This document shows, piece after piece, positions 36,871-46,600 of a stretch of 64,000 nt of DNA. A model generated the notes under the pieces. It was given only the letters and a program-made list of their open reading frames with translations. It searched no databases and had not been told where the DNA came from. The translations under genes were made by a program, and so were the position numbers. The first letter of the stretch is position 1. Each line of letters starts with the position of its first letter. The stretch is from G965262015 sp965262015 (lineage in GTDB: Bacteria; Spirochaetota; Leptospiria; Turneriellales; CBDBES01), in NCBI GenBank assembly GCA_965262015.1, contig OZ253494.1, positions 1,116,001-1,180,000 on the forward strand. Reading direction: 5' to 3'.

Positions 36871-37905
36871 ATGAGTAGAAAAATTTTAATATCTGGAGCT
36901 AGTGGTTGGATTGGAAGTACATTAATACGTGAGTTAATTAATCAGTCCTACAAGGGTTCAGATATAATATCACTAGTTTTACCAAATGATAAGATAAATA
37001 TTATTGAAAACTATAATACGCATATAGAATATGCAGATGTTAGAAATCATAGTCAGATAGATTCTATTTTTAATAAATATCAAATTACTAATGTTGTTCA
37101 TCTTGCTTCTTGTATCTCGCTATCACGATGGGGATATAAAAAACTATATTCTGTGAACGTAGAAGGCTGTAAAAATCTAATCCAGATTAGTACAAAATAT
37201 AAGGTAAAAAATTTCATATATATAAGCTCGATAGAGGCATACCCAATCAAAAAATCAGGTAAACATATTATTCATCCAGATATGACAATTGATGTCAAAA
37301 AAACGAATGGATCACCTTATGCAAGAACCAAGGCTCAAGCACATATAGAAGTATTACAAGCATGTCGTGAAAATAATTTTCCGGGGATCATCATAGCTCC
37401 TGCTGGTGTTATTGGAAAATATGATTATCAACATGCAACCATGAACAATTTAGTCGTTAAGATTGCTAAAGGTAAGGGTATACCAGGTATAATTGATGGA
37501 AGTGTCGGTTATGTGGATGTAGTTTCGCTATGCAAGGCAATCATAGTTGCAATGGGGCAAAAAGAGAATAATCAAAAGTTTGGAAAAAGTTACATACTAT
37601 CGTCTGAGGAATCTATTGCAATAGAACAGTACATAGAGATAATTATGAAAGCATTGAATAAAAAAACAAAATTACCCCCTAAGATATCACGTAGAATGTC
37701 ATATATTCTAGCATTTTTCATTGAAGTAATCTCTTTCATTTTTCGAAAACAACCTATTTTATCTAAGCTAGCAATTGATATGACGGGACAAGACATAACT
37801 TATGTGATAGATGATGCCCAAAAAGATCTAAATTTCCACCAAAGAGATTTACATGTAATTATTGAGGATACCTTAAAATGGTTTAAAGAAGAAAAAATTA
37901 TCTGA
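36871..37905 (+). CDS. NAD(P)-dependent epimerase/dehydratase (extended SDR family)
   Basis: The 344-residue protein has an N-terminal Rossmann motif G-A-S-G-W-I-G (residues 8-14). The D-V-R segment for adenine contact is near residue 57, and the catalytic pair sits in S-P-Y-A-R-T-K (YxxxK). SSIEAY supplies the catalytic serine region. The C-terminal half is substrate-specific and carries a hydrophobic stretch (YILAFFIEVISFIF) as seen in membrane-associated SDRs such as 3-beta-hydroxysteroid dehydrogenase-like enzymes. The substrate is not evident. GAGG lies 9 bases before ATG 36871. The gene stands alone between mobile-element debris and a pseudogene, so horizontal acquisition is possible. 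Confidence 0.82.
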   Translation: MSRKILISGASGWIGSTLIRELINQSYKGSDIISLVLPNDKINIIENYNTHIEYADVRNHSQIDSIFNKYQITNVVHLASCISLSRWGYKKLYSVNVEGCKNLIQISTKYKVKNFIYISSIEAYPIKKSGKHIIHPDMTIDVKKTNGSPYARTKAQAHIEVLQACRENNFPGIIIAPAGVIGKYDYQHATMNNLVVKIAKGKGIPGIIDGSVGYVDVVSLCKAIIVAMGQKENNQKFGKSYILSSEESIAIEQYIEIIMKALNKKTKLPPKISRRMSYILAFFIEVISFIFRKQPILSKLAIDMTGQDITYVIDDAQKDLNFHQRDLHVIIEDTLKWFKEEKII

Positions 37906-37935
37906 AAGAATAGTACAAATATAACGTATTGCACA

Positions 37936-37960
37936 GTTGAGAGAAGTATTTTCTCTCAAC
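37936..37960 (+). terminator. Strong hairpin downstream of the SDR gene
   Basis: GTTGAGAGAA (37936-37945) and TTCTCTCAAC (37951-37960) form a perfect 10-bp stem with the 5-base loop GTATT, 31 bases after the stop codon. There is no T-tract after it on the plus strand, so it may act as a transcript-stabilising or factor-assisted terminator. Confidence 0.45.
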
Positions 37961-38063
37961 CAATGAGATACTGAAAGAGTAAAATTCATCATCGCACTCC
38001 AAAACGGAAGATACGATTTTGCCAAATAAAGTTTATCCAAACAGATAATAATTAATCTAAACG

Positions 38064-38510
38064 ATGCAAGCGATTATTGATGTTTGAGCCCAACCCAGTA
38101 TTCCTAAGTTCTTGCAAGGCTCGCCTGAGGTAAGAAAGTTAGCTGAACGTTCAAGTTCTATAGCGGCAATGGATAACAAGGTAGCATATAGTGAGCTAAT
38201 TCATTAAATGGATGTAGCTGGTGTAGAAAAAATGTTTCTTTCTGCTTGGCACCGTCCTGGTAAATCACTAATCAGCAATGATGAGATTGCTACCTGTATT
38301 AAAGACTATCCGAATAGGCTATATGGAATAGCAACGGTTGATCTATAAAAACCAGTTCAGGCTGTGCAAAAATTACAAAGAGCAGTAAATGACCTAGGCT
38401 TCAAAGCCCTGCGTATAGTTCCGTGGTTATGGAAATTAGCTCCAAATCACAAGCTCTACTACCCTCTCTTTATAGAATGTATAAAGTTAGGCATCCCCTT
38501 TTGCAATAGT
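38064..38510 (+). pseudogene. Amidohydrolase (metal-dependent hydrolase) pseudogene
   Basis: One frame from ATG 38064 reads as the N-terminal half of an amidohydrolase-2 family enzyme: MQAIIDV, then SPEVRKLAERSSSIAAMDNK, VEKMFLSAWHRPGKSLISND and FKALRIVPWLWKLAPN. It is interrupted by TGA 38085-38087 (where the metal-binding His is expected), by TAA after SELIH and by TAA after ATVDL. Homology stops after GIPFC near base 38495, so the C-terminal half is missing. With no frameshifts and only a few nonsense changes, the decay is probably recent. The 3' truncation lies about 110 bases before tRNA-Phe. Confidence 0.78.
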
Positions 38511-38626
38511 TCTACAAATATAGTAACCAATATTTGAATAATATGGTTTTTTTGCTTTGCAGTTACGAGTCTTTCCATAAAATTGCCCTAACCTCTGTGA
38601 TTTATCAGAGATATTAGTGTACCACA

Positions 38627-38699
38627 GGCCAGATAGCTCAGTCGGTAGAGCAGGGGACTGAAAATCCCCGTGTCGGGAGTTCGATTCTCTCTCTGGCCA
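38627..38699 (+). tRNA. tRNA-Phe (GAA)
   Basis: A complete 73-base cloverleaf: acceptor GGCCAGA/TCTGGCC, D-arm GCTCAGTCGGTAGAGC, anticodon stem GGGGA/TCCCC with loop CTGAAAA (anticodon GAA), and T-arm CGGGAGTTCGATTCTCTC. The discriminator base is A and no CCA is encoded. It sits just upstream of rplM and downstream of the amidohydrolase pseudogene. Confidence 0.93.
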
Positions 38700-38745
38700 T
38701 GTTTTTTGATTGACAGATGAACACAAGCTTATACTCGTATGGGCT

Positions 38746-39186
38746 ATGGACATTCATTACAGACAAGGGACTAGCTTTCCTAAACAATCTGATTTATCTT
38801 TTAAGTGGGTTTTATTAGATGCCTCTAAACAGGTGACTGGCAGGGTTGCATCTTATGTTGCGGGCAGATTATTAGGTAAACATCTACCTCTACATACACC
38901 TGGTAGCTTAATTGGAGATAGTGTTGTTATTATAAATGCTGACGAAATAGTATTTACTGGCAAGAAGAAAGACCAAAAAATTTACAGGCATTATTCTGGA
39001 TATCGAGGTGGTTTGAAGACTAAAAAACTAAAAGACATTCCTTCGTCAGTAGCCCTCATGTATGCGATAAAAGGAATGCTTCCTAAAAACAGATATGGTA
39101 GAAAGTTGCTCAAAAGAGTACGTATTTTTAGTAATAATAATCATAATATGCATGCACAGTCTCCTGTTACCGTTGCTATACCCTAG
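38746..39186 (+). CDS. rplM: 50S ribosomal protein L13
   Basis: The 146-residue product (from ATG 38746) matches L13: KWVLLDASKQVTGRVASYVAGRLLGK, then GDSVVIINADEIVFTGKK, YRHYSGYRGGLK and MLPKNRYGRKLLKRVRIF. Length is normal for L13. A longer frame begins at TTG 38710 but would add non-conserved residues. No strong ribosome binding site is seen for ATG 38746. It is followed after 11 bases by rpsI, the universal bacterial partner. Confidence 0.93.
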   Translation: MDIHYRQGTSFPKQSDLSFKWVLLDASKQVTGRVASYVAGRLLGKHLPLHTPGSLIGDSVVIINADEIVFTGKKKDQKIYRHYSGYRGGLKTKKLKDIPSSVALMYAIKGMLPKNRYGRKLLKRVRIFSNNNHNMHAQSPVTVAIP

Positions 39187-39197
39187 GTAATATATTT

Positions 39198-39722
39198 ATG
39201 AGTGAGGAACAAATACCAACGAATGAAAGTACACCTGATATAGCAGAGGAAACAAGCGTTATAGAAGAGATAAATTCCACAGAAAAAACACCTATCATTG
39301 CTCCTGTGAATACAAAGAGCAGGTCTGTTAAAAAGAAAGATTATCCATTCTTTGTAGGGCGACGTAAAACTTCTATTGCCTCTGTTCGATTGTTTCCTGG
39401 TACTGGCCAGTTTATTGTAAATCGTAAGCCCCACGATGTCTATTTTACAACTAAAGATTTATCTAAAACGGTTAAACGACCTTTGCTTCTATTGGGGTTA
39501 GAGAACAAGTTTGATTGTTTTGTACGTGTTAAAGGCGGTGGTGTACGAGGCCAGGCTGAGGCTATTCTCTTGGCTGTTTCTAGAAGTCTTAGCCATAACT
39601 CTGAGGATATAAAAAAACAGCTACGTGCTCGTAAGTTTTTGACTCGTGACCCTAGAATGGTTGAACGAAAAAAATACGGATTGCATAAGGCAAGACGTGC
39701 TGTACAGTTCTCTAAAAGATAA
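39198..39722 (+). CDS. rpsI: 30S ribosomal protein S9
   Basis: The 174-residue product has a conserved S9 core from about residue 49 (FFVGRRKTSIASVRLFPGTG) to the C-terminus (KARRAVQFSKR), whose basic tail reaches the P-site tRNA. S9 is usually about 130 residues; here an extra N-terminal segment of about 45 residues is acidic and rich in Glu, Thr and Pro. The terminal motif has Val where Pro is usual (RRAxQFSKR). It forms an operon with rplM. Confidence 0.93.
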   Translation: MSEEQIPTNESTPDIAEETSVIEEINSTEKTPIIAPVNTKSRSVKKKDYPFFVGRRKTSIASVRLFPGTGQFIVNRKPHDVYFTTKDLSKTVKRPLLLLGLENKFDCFVRVKGGGVRGQAEAILLAVSRSLSHNSEDIKKQLRARKFLTRDPRMVERKKYGLHKARRAVQFSKR

Positions 39723-39739
39723 TTTATCCCTGATTGGTT

Positions 39740-41605
39740 TTATTCAGGATAGCCTAATGTAATTGTAAACTTGTAAGGGGGAGCAATGAGGCTTGCATCA
39801 TGTGGATTTTGTGTAATGACATATCCCGTTCCGTTAATCTTATGATCACCTGGATAATGTTTCCATATAATCTGCATCACATCTTTTTTACTACGTCCTA
39901 TAAAGTTTGGCATTTTATTAGATAAAAAGTTTTTAGAAGAAAAGCGTAATTTTTTTAATGGAGTTACTTCCATAGTATATTTACGGTATAGTAAAGGTAA
40001 TATAGACTCTAATATTTCTTTAAAGGCAGGTGCTGCGAGTAAACCACCTTGTCGGCTATACTGTGGTTCATCAAATAATATAAACATAGAAATTTTAGGT
40101 TTTAAGATAGGAAAGGCTCCAATAAAAGACACTTGATAAATTTTATCAGTATAACCATGACGACCAACCTTTATGGATGTTCCTGTTTTCCCCCCTGCCC
40201 TGCCCTGTTTAGAATTTATTGATGCATTATGCCCAGTGCCCCCTACTTCTGTCACAGCAGATAAATATTGCATGACTTCCTGTGCCACTTTAGAAGATAC
40301 CACTCGTCTTATTTCTTTTCTCTTAGCCTTATATATGAGACGCTCTTCAATTGTACTTATTCTATCTACAATAATAGGTTTTAATAACATGCCACCATTG
40401 AAAATACTATTTACTGCAGTTAATAGTTGTAATGGAGTACCCGCAACCCCATAGCCTATGGGTATAGACATACGTAACGTATGATCCCATTTTTTAAGAT
40501 GGGGTACAATCCCTCTACTCTCTCCAGGTAAATTGATATGTGTTGCTGAACCAAATCCAAATTTCCTAATCATGGCATCTAATTGTTCATCACTTAGCTG
40601 TTCGCTTGCTAAAATGATACCCGTATTACAAGAAGTCTTAACAACTGTTCTAAAATTAATCTTACCATGCTTTCTTGTACAATTAATTTTAAAGTCTTTT
40701 CTTCGAATATATCCTGGACAAAAAAAAGTTTGATTAGGTTTAATAACTCCATGTGCTAATAAGGCACTCATCGTTATAATTTTAAACGTAGATCCTGGCT
40801 CATAAATATCTACTACAGCTCTATTTTTATAAAACATCTCTTTGCTTTCTTGCAAACGTAAATCTTCATTAGACAATGAAGCAAGAGCCAAAATTTTACC
40901 TGTTGCTACTTCCATAATGATACCCAATGCTCTTTTAGATTTGCTTATACGCATTTTTTCCTTAAGAGTTGTTTCCATTTGTCTTTGCATAGTCGTATGA
41001 ATAGTTAAGTATAATTGTTTACTAGTAGTAATATTATTTTGATCAAAAGACAAAACATCATTGTATTGAAATTCCAAACCAGCTAAGCCTTCATTATCAA
41101 CACCTATAAAACCAAGAACTGGTAGAGCCATATCTGCATAAGGATAATATCTACCAGGTTCAACATGCAAATCAATACCCGGTATTTTTAAAAAAGTTAA
41201 TTTATGTGCTTTCCCCATATCTACCTTGCGTTCGAGCCAGAAAAAATTTTTAGTTCTATTCTCATGAATAAGATCTTGTATAGAACTTGCGTCTCTATTG
41301 ATAATTTTGGATAATAATGAAGCTGTCTTATCAATATCCACTAACTCAATAGGACGCACACCAATAGATGCGTTATCAGCAGATAAAGCAAGAGGTTGTC
41401 CCAGAGCATCTAGTATATTGCCACGGCGAATTTTATTTCTCTTTTGCCCAGAATAATATGGTATAGTTGGTGAAGTAGTTAACTGATAACTACGATAGAT
41501 AAAAAGGGATAGTAAACAAACAAAAATAATGATTACTATAAGTACTTTACGATGATAGCTTGTGGTTTTAAAGCTTTCCTTTATTATAATCGACACACCT
41601 AACAA
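39740..41605 (-). CDS. ftsI: Septum-type penicillin-binding protein (peptidoglycan transpeptidase)
   Basis: This 621-residue class B penicillin-binding protein has an N-terminal membrane helix (about residues 18-40) and a dimerisation domain. The transpeptidase domain has the three motifs S-T-F-K (SxxK, in EPGSTFK), S-C-N (in KTSCNTGI) and K-T-G (in GGKTGTS). A C-terminal PASTA domain (MPNFIGRSKKDVMQI to LGYPE) is present. It cross-links septal peptidoglycan. The N-terminus has no ATG: the frame offers TTG 41605 or GTG 41596 and no methionine for a long stretch, so a non-ATG start is required. It is divergent from coaX, 61 bases away, and not in a dcw cluster. Confidence 0.88.
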   Translation of the reverse strand: MLGVSIIIKESFKTTSYHRKVLIVIIIFVCLLSLFIYRSYQLTTSPTIPYYSGQKRNKIRRGNILDALGQPLALSADNASIGVRPIELVDIDKTASLLSKIINRDASSIQDLIHENRTKNFFWLERKVDMGKAHKLTFLKIPGIDLHVEPGRYYPYADMALPVLGFIGVDNEGLAGLEFQYNDVLSFDQNNITTSKQLYLTIHTTMQRQMETTLKEKMRISKSKRALGIIMEVATGKILALASLSNEDLRLQESKEMFYKNRAVVDIYEPGSTFKIITMSALLAHGVIKPNQTFFCPGYIRRKDFKINCTRKHGKINFRTVVKTSCNTGIILASEQLSDEQLDAMIRKFGFGSATHINLPGESRGIVPHLKKWDHTLRMSIPIGYGVAGTPLQLLTAVNSIFNGGMLLKPIIVDRISTIEERLIYKAKRKEIRRVVSSKVAQEVMQYLSAVTEVGGTGHNASINSKQGRAGGKTGTSIKVGRHGYTDKIYQVSFIGAFPILKPKISMFILFDEPQYSRQGGLLAAPAFKEILESILPLLYRKYTMEVTPLKKLRFSSKNFLSNKMPNFIGRSKKDVMQIIWKHYPGDHKINGTGYVITQNPHDASLIAPPYKFTITLGYPE

Positions 41606-41666
41606 TTAAAAATGTGTAGTTTACTGTAAACTTTATTTCTATGTATACTAAATAGTATTTATACTT

Positions 41667-42494
41667 ATGTACTTATTAACAGTTGATATAGGTAACACAC
41701 ACGTTCTACTGGGTGTATGGTATCAAAAAACACTCATGTCCACTTTTCGTACATATACCAAGGTATTGCGTACTGCCCATGAATGGGAATGCTTAATTCA
41801 ATCATGGTTAGATAAAAGTTTTCCTAGTGGTACCAAGCAGTTATATGTTATTTACAGCTCTGTGGTACCCAATATAAATAAAACCTTGGTAGATTGTTTT
41901 AGAAGCATGAACATTACAGACATCTTTGAATTAAATGTAGCAATGAAACTTCCCATTACTTTTGATTATCCTACGCCATCTAGCTTAGGAACAGATCGTA
42001 TTGCGAATGCTGTTTCTGGAGTATCTTACTACGGTAAAAATTTAATTATCATTGATTTTGGAACAGCTGTTACATTTTGTTTAATTGATAATGCTATTTA
42101 TAAGGGGGGAGTAATCTTTCCAGGTATGCAAACAGTAATAGGAGCTTTAACGAAAGATGCTGCCCAGCTAGTCGATATACCTTATCTAGAACCTAATTTT
42201 AATTTATTAGGTAAATCTACAAAAGAAGCCTTACAGATTGGCATGCAACAAGGTTATAAAAGTCTAGTACAAAATATTGTATCACAGCTCAAAGTATCTC
42301 GCATCTCTCATCAGATTCAAGCAGAGAATGTGCAAAAATTTTCTCATATCAATCAAACTAATCCAGATGAAGTATTGGTGATCGCTACGGGTGGTATTGT
42401 CGAAGATATCCCATTTAATCATGAATTATTTGATATTATTGATATTAACTTAACGCTAAAAGGCCTAATGATTACTTTTTACTTGAATCTTTAA
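41667..42494 (+). CDS. coaX: Type III pantothenate kinase
   Basis: This 275-residue ASKHA-fold kinase phosphorylates pantothenate, the first step of coenzyme A synthesis. The N-terminal phosphate loop is T-V-D-I-G-N-T-H (residues 4-11). The substrate region is near LGTDRIANAVSG, and the second metal/ATP motif is IIDFGTAVTFCLID. GGVIFPGMQ is also conserved. Length is typical. Dephospho-CoA kinase (coaE) lies about 5 kb downstream on the same strand, though not in the same transcription unit. Confidence 0.93.
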   Translation: MYLLTVDIGNTHVLLGVWYQKTLMSTFRTYTKVLRTAHEWECLIQSWLDKSFPSGTKQLYVIYSSVVPNINKTLVDCFRSMNITDIFELNVAMKLPITFDYPTPSSLGTDRIANAVSGVSYYGKNLIIIDFGTAVTFCLIDNAIYKGGVIFPGMQTVIGALTKDAAQLVDIPYLEPNFNLLGKSTKEALQIGMQQGYKSLVQNIVSQLKVSRISHQIQAENVQKFSHINQTNPDEVLVIATGGIVEDIPFNHELFDIIDINLTLKGLMITFYLNL

Positions 42495-42520
42495 GAAGCT
42501 ATTACATATGTGTCGTACAT

Positions 42521-43645
42521 ATGTTTTCTCGTTTTAATCATTTAAACACATTTTTGCTATGCTCTCTCCTGTTGATGTGTGGTGCTTCTTTAAATTCTAC
42601 TCTGCACGCCCAGGTATTTAAGATAGATAATCAACAATATTTTACGAACGATCCTACTATACAGGGTGCATTAGAACAAACTGTAAATAGTTTGGTTAGC
42701 GAAGTAAATCAGCTCTTTGCAGGTTATAATTTTTCCCCTTTTATAACTGCTATGGGGCGATCATACGTAAATTCAACACATGGTACCCAGTACAGTTATG
42801 GTTCAGCACCTTCATTATTTGATGTTGGTGTGTCGTTGGGTGTAGCATATGAGCCAGCAGTGGAGCAGGGCCTTATTCAATTATTACAGGGTGATCTAGA
42901 GATTGGCCCTGATAACCAAGTTCCTGGGGTTGGCTTGGGCCTGAATGTAAATATGTGGGTTGGTTTTAAATTGGGTGTCTTAGATAGTTTTATAGGCGAC
43001 ATTATCCCCAGCATAATTGAACCTTTGTTCATTACTATTAATGCTCTTTATGTCACCATCCCTAATTCTATTTCTATTGTGCGAGGTAATTTACTCAATA
43101 TTGGAATTAATGTACAGTATCCTATTTTAAAGCCTATCTCACTTCCACTTGGGCTATTGAAGTGGAAAGGTCTATACGTAGGTACTGGTATTAATTACCA
43201 CAGTTATAACCTCGTATTGCAATCTTTTCAAATACCTAGTGTCTCCACAGGAAGCGTTGAAGGCATTTCGACATCCTGGGCAGGTGATATTCGTCTTGGG
43301 ACTAGTCAAAAGCAGGTTGTCATTCCATTCGATATTTCTACTGGGATGCAGATCCTTCATTTCTTGGGTCTATATACTGGTTTAAGTTTAGAATTTATTG
43401 CAGGCCGCAGTGTATTGGTTACAGAGAGCGTTTCAGAAATTGAATCTACTCTCAATGGCAACAAGCTATATTCAGCCAATGCTACGTTAGACCTTGGTAC
43501 ATCTCAACGTACAACCCCTGTGCTCTTTAGACCATTTATTGGTATACAATTTGATCTGCTTGTGATCTCGCTATTTATCCAAGCTAGTTATGAAGTAATT
43601 GAAAAAGGCTTCGCACTACAACTTGGTTTTAAAGGTGGCTACTAA
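42521..43645 (+). CDS. Outer-membrane beta-barrel-like protein, resembles the Lsa36 family
   Basis: This 374-residue protein has a signal peptide (MFSRFNHLNTFLLCSLLLMCGASLNSTLHA, cleaved near L-H-A-Q). It is rich in alternating hydrophobic strands and Gly and ends in an aromatic C-terminal residue (GFKGGY). These are outer-membrane barrel features. The arrangement with SYGSAPSLFDVGVSLGVAY and GLGLNVNMWVGFKLG recalls leptospiral Lsa36-type surface proteins, from memory only. It begins 26 bases after coaX. The following gene is convergent. Function is unknown. Confidence 0.65.
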   Translation: MFSRFNHLNTFLLCSLLLMCGASLNSTLHAQVFKIDNQQYFTNDPTIQGALEQTVNSLVSEVNQLFAGYNFSPFITAMGRSYVNSTHGTQYSYGSAPSLFDVGVSLGVAYEPAVEQGLIQLLQGDLEIGPDNQVPGVGLGLNVNMWVGFKLGVLDSFIGDIIPSIIEPLFITINALYVTIPNSISIVRGNLLNIGINVQYPILKPISLPLGLLKWKGLYVGTGINYHSYNLVLQSFQIPSVSTGSVEGISTSWAGDIRLGTSQKQVVIPFDISTGMQILHFLGLYTGLSLEFIAGRSVLVTESVSEIESTLNGNKLYSANATLDLGTSQRTTPVLFRPFIGIQFDLLVISLFIQASYEVIEKGFALQLGFKGGY

Positions 43646-43691
43646 ACCAAGTCATTTTGTTATTTCTAAAGAAACGAAAATAGCTTTCCAA

Positions 43692-46600
43692 TTACCCTTT
43701 GATTTTTAGTAAAGGAGGAATAAAATCCATGAGTAGTGGCATTGACTCTGCTCCTAATAAACCGCTTCTTTTAAAGCTTAGTCGTAGGTTATACCGTGCA
43801 ACCTCATTTTCTTCAGAAATATTTCTTGCGTATTTTATAGACTTCCAGTAGTGTTGTATCGCTTTATTCTCATTTTTAAGCAACTCATAAGTAGAGCCTA
43901 AATTATTATTAATTATAGATAAACGATTAATAAGCTCTTTTTCTTTTTCTGTGGGACTATTATTCAAATATCCTATTTTATTTAATTGTATCTCATAAAA
44001 ATTTTGCAAAAACAACAAATGACCTAATGCACTTTTGAGATACTCATCATGTTTATTGATACTGTTATGACTTTGGGCACCCAGTTTATATAAAGCATTT
44101 GCTTTAGCTAATTCAATATTTTTATATTGATCAGCCATCGACTCTTCCAAAGGTATCTGCTCCCAGAAAGCAAGTGACCTCCGAAAATTACCTCGTATAT
44201 AGTAAGACCATCCTCGGTAATAGTTTAACTCTATTTCTTGCACCATAGAACCTAACTTAATTTCTTCTGCTTTATCAAAGTATTTATCTATTTTATCTAG
44301 CTGAGTAGTAAATGCATGAAGTCCAGATTCTAACTGGTTATTATAGCGATCAACTTCTTGCATACGCTGCCACGTACTAAAACTGGGTGGACTTAAATCA
44401 TCAATGAGCTTAAGATATAATACCTTACCATAGTTAAAATACACTCGCCCTGCATCTCCTTTGATTAAAACTTCATCTTCTGGTTTACTACCTAATAAGA
44501 TAAAGGTAGCATCATCCATAGTACGCATAGCCAACTCTAATGTTTTTCTGGCTAAATCATAATCCTTAAATTCCATCAAAATTTCTGCTCTTGTATTAAG
44601 TGCTAAATAGTGTTTAGGGTTGAACTTATAAGCGTATTCTAACTGTTTTAAAGCCATTTTATTTTCCTTTTCTATTTTTCTGTAATATCTAGCACGTTGG
44701 TAATAACCCTCCGCAAATTCTTTACCATAAATCACATTACCATATATATCTTTCTCTTTAGAGTGGTATAAAATATTTAATAGGATCATTATTTTATCTT
44801 GAATATTAACATTATCAAGCAGATCTCGCTTAGCTATATTATATTTTATACGAAGATGATCGTCATCAGGTAAATCAATATAGAAACTAATTAATTGGGC
44901 TAATAAGTGTAGAGGAAGTTCTTCCTCTAAATCCAGGGTATGCCGAATTCTGTTATGATATTCTATAACTATTCTAGGATCATGATCTTTGGCATAAACA
45001 GCTAAAAGGGAACGTAAAATCCCAGTATGCCCCATAATACCTTTAGGATTATTTTTGATAATTTTATGAAAGTATTTATTAGCACGAAAATAATCACCCT
45101 GGTTGTAGTACACATTGCCAATTCCACTTAAAGCATGTGTAATAACTTTATTTCCATGAAATAATGGTGTTGAAGTTTCAAAAGTAAGAATCTTATTAAA
45201 GTAATCTATACCAAGTAAATTATTAAAGTATAGACTTGACCTAAAACGTTTAATAAGATTAGTATGAAATTTTCCCAAAGCAATAAGAGTATAGGCGTCA
45301 TCTTTCTTACCGTCTAAATGTGTTTTTAAATAAGCACCTTTTTTATGAATATGTGCAATAATCCCATTAATAAAAATATTCTTATGATTATTAGATGTAA
45401 TGTATCGTATAATTGGGATACCTTGAATATCACGCCAAAAAGAGTGCATCTCTTTTATATCATTATCAGTATAATTTTTTATTGTATTAGTAAATTCAAT
45501 TTTACCAAATAATTTTTCAAATGCTTCGTCATACATACCTACTGCCTGGTAAGCATTAGCATATTGTAGATACGCAAAAACTTTACTTGGGTAGTATGCA
45601 ATAGCCTGTTGAAAACGTTTTTCTGCTTCGCCTATGGAAGATATATCTGGTTGTTTTGGGCTATGCAATAGTAAACTTTGTTTACCCTTACGAATGAGAT
45701 ATTTATAAATATTAGGCTTTATTAAACTATAGTATGTTGTAGTCAAAACTGTAAGAGTAAATAATGTTGCCATAGCTCCAATGCGGATGCGGTGTAGCAT
45801 ACGCTCTCTTTTTGAAAGGATATCTTCTTCAAATTCTGGTTTAGATAGTATGATCTTGTGGGCCTTACGTGGCTCATCTAAATTATCTAAACTAAAGCCT
45901 AGATTATTCTCTACAAAGTTAATTAATGCGGGCTGTTCTGCATTTTCTAATACTAAAGAGATTAATTGTTTAGTCTCATCTGGGCCTAATTTTTCCTCCA
46001 CCAAAGTAGTAATCACTACCTTTTGTAATCTAAATGGATATCTCTTTAGGGCTTCACGAAAGAATGAAAGTTCTTCAAGGCTCATTCCAGAAGCCGTATC
46101 TGTGGCAGTGCTTTCGATATCAATATTACTTATAATATCTGTTGTTGCAGTGTCGCTAAAATTCCCAATCGCATCTAAATCGGGTACTTGAAAGTCATCC
46201 TGCCCAATCGCATCTAAATCAGGCACTTGAGATGCTTCCTCCCCAATTGCATCTAAATCAGGCACTTGAGATGCTTCCTCCCCAATTGTGTCTAAATTAG
46301 GCACTTGAGATGCTTCCTCCCCAATTGTGTCTAAATTAGGTACTCGAGATGCTTCCTCCCCAATTGTGTCTAAATCAGGCAATTGAGATGCTTCCTCCCC
46401 AATTGTGTCTAAATTAGACAATTGAGATGCTTCCTCCCCAATTGCGTCTAAATCAGGTACTTGAGATGCTTCCTCCCCAATTGCGTCTAAATTAGATACT
46501 TGAGATGCTTCCTCCCCAATTGTGTCTAAATTAGGTACTTGAGATGCTTCCTGACCAATTGCATCTAAATCAGATACTTGAGATGCTTCCTCCCCAATTG

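Noticed and set aside
38085..38087. TGA as a selenocysteine codon in the amidohydrolase
   Set aside because: Two further in-frame stops are TAA and the 3' half is missing, so the gene is simply a pseudogene.
38487..38753. Minus-strand 88-residue ORF over tRNA-Phe
   Set aside because: It is the antisense of the tRNA and flanking DNA and has no ribosome binding site or family motif.
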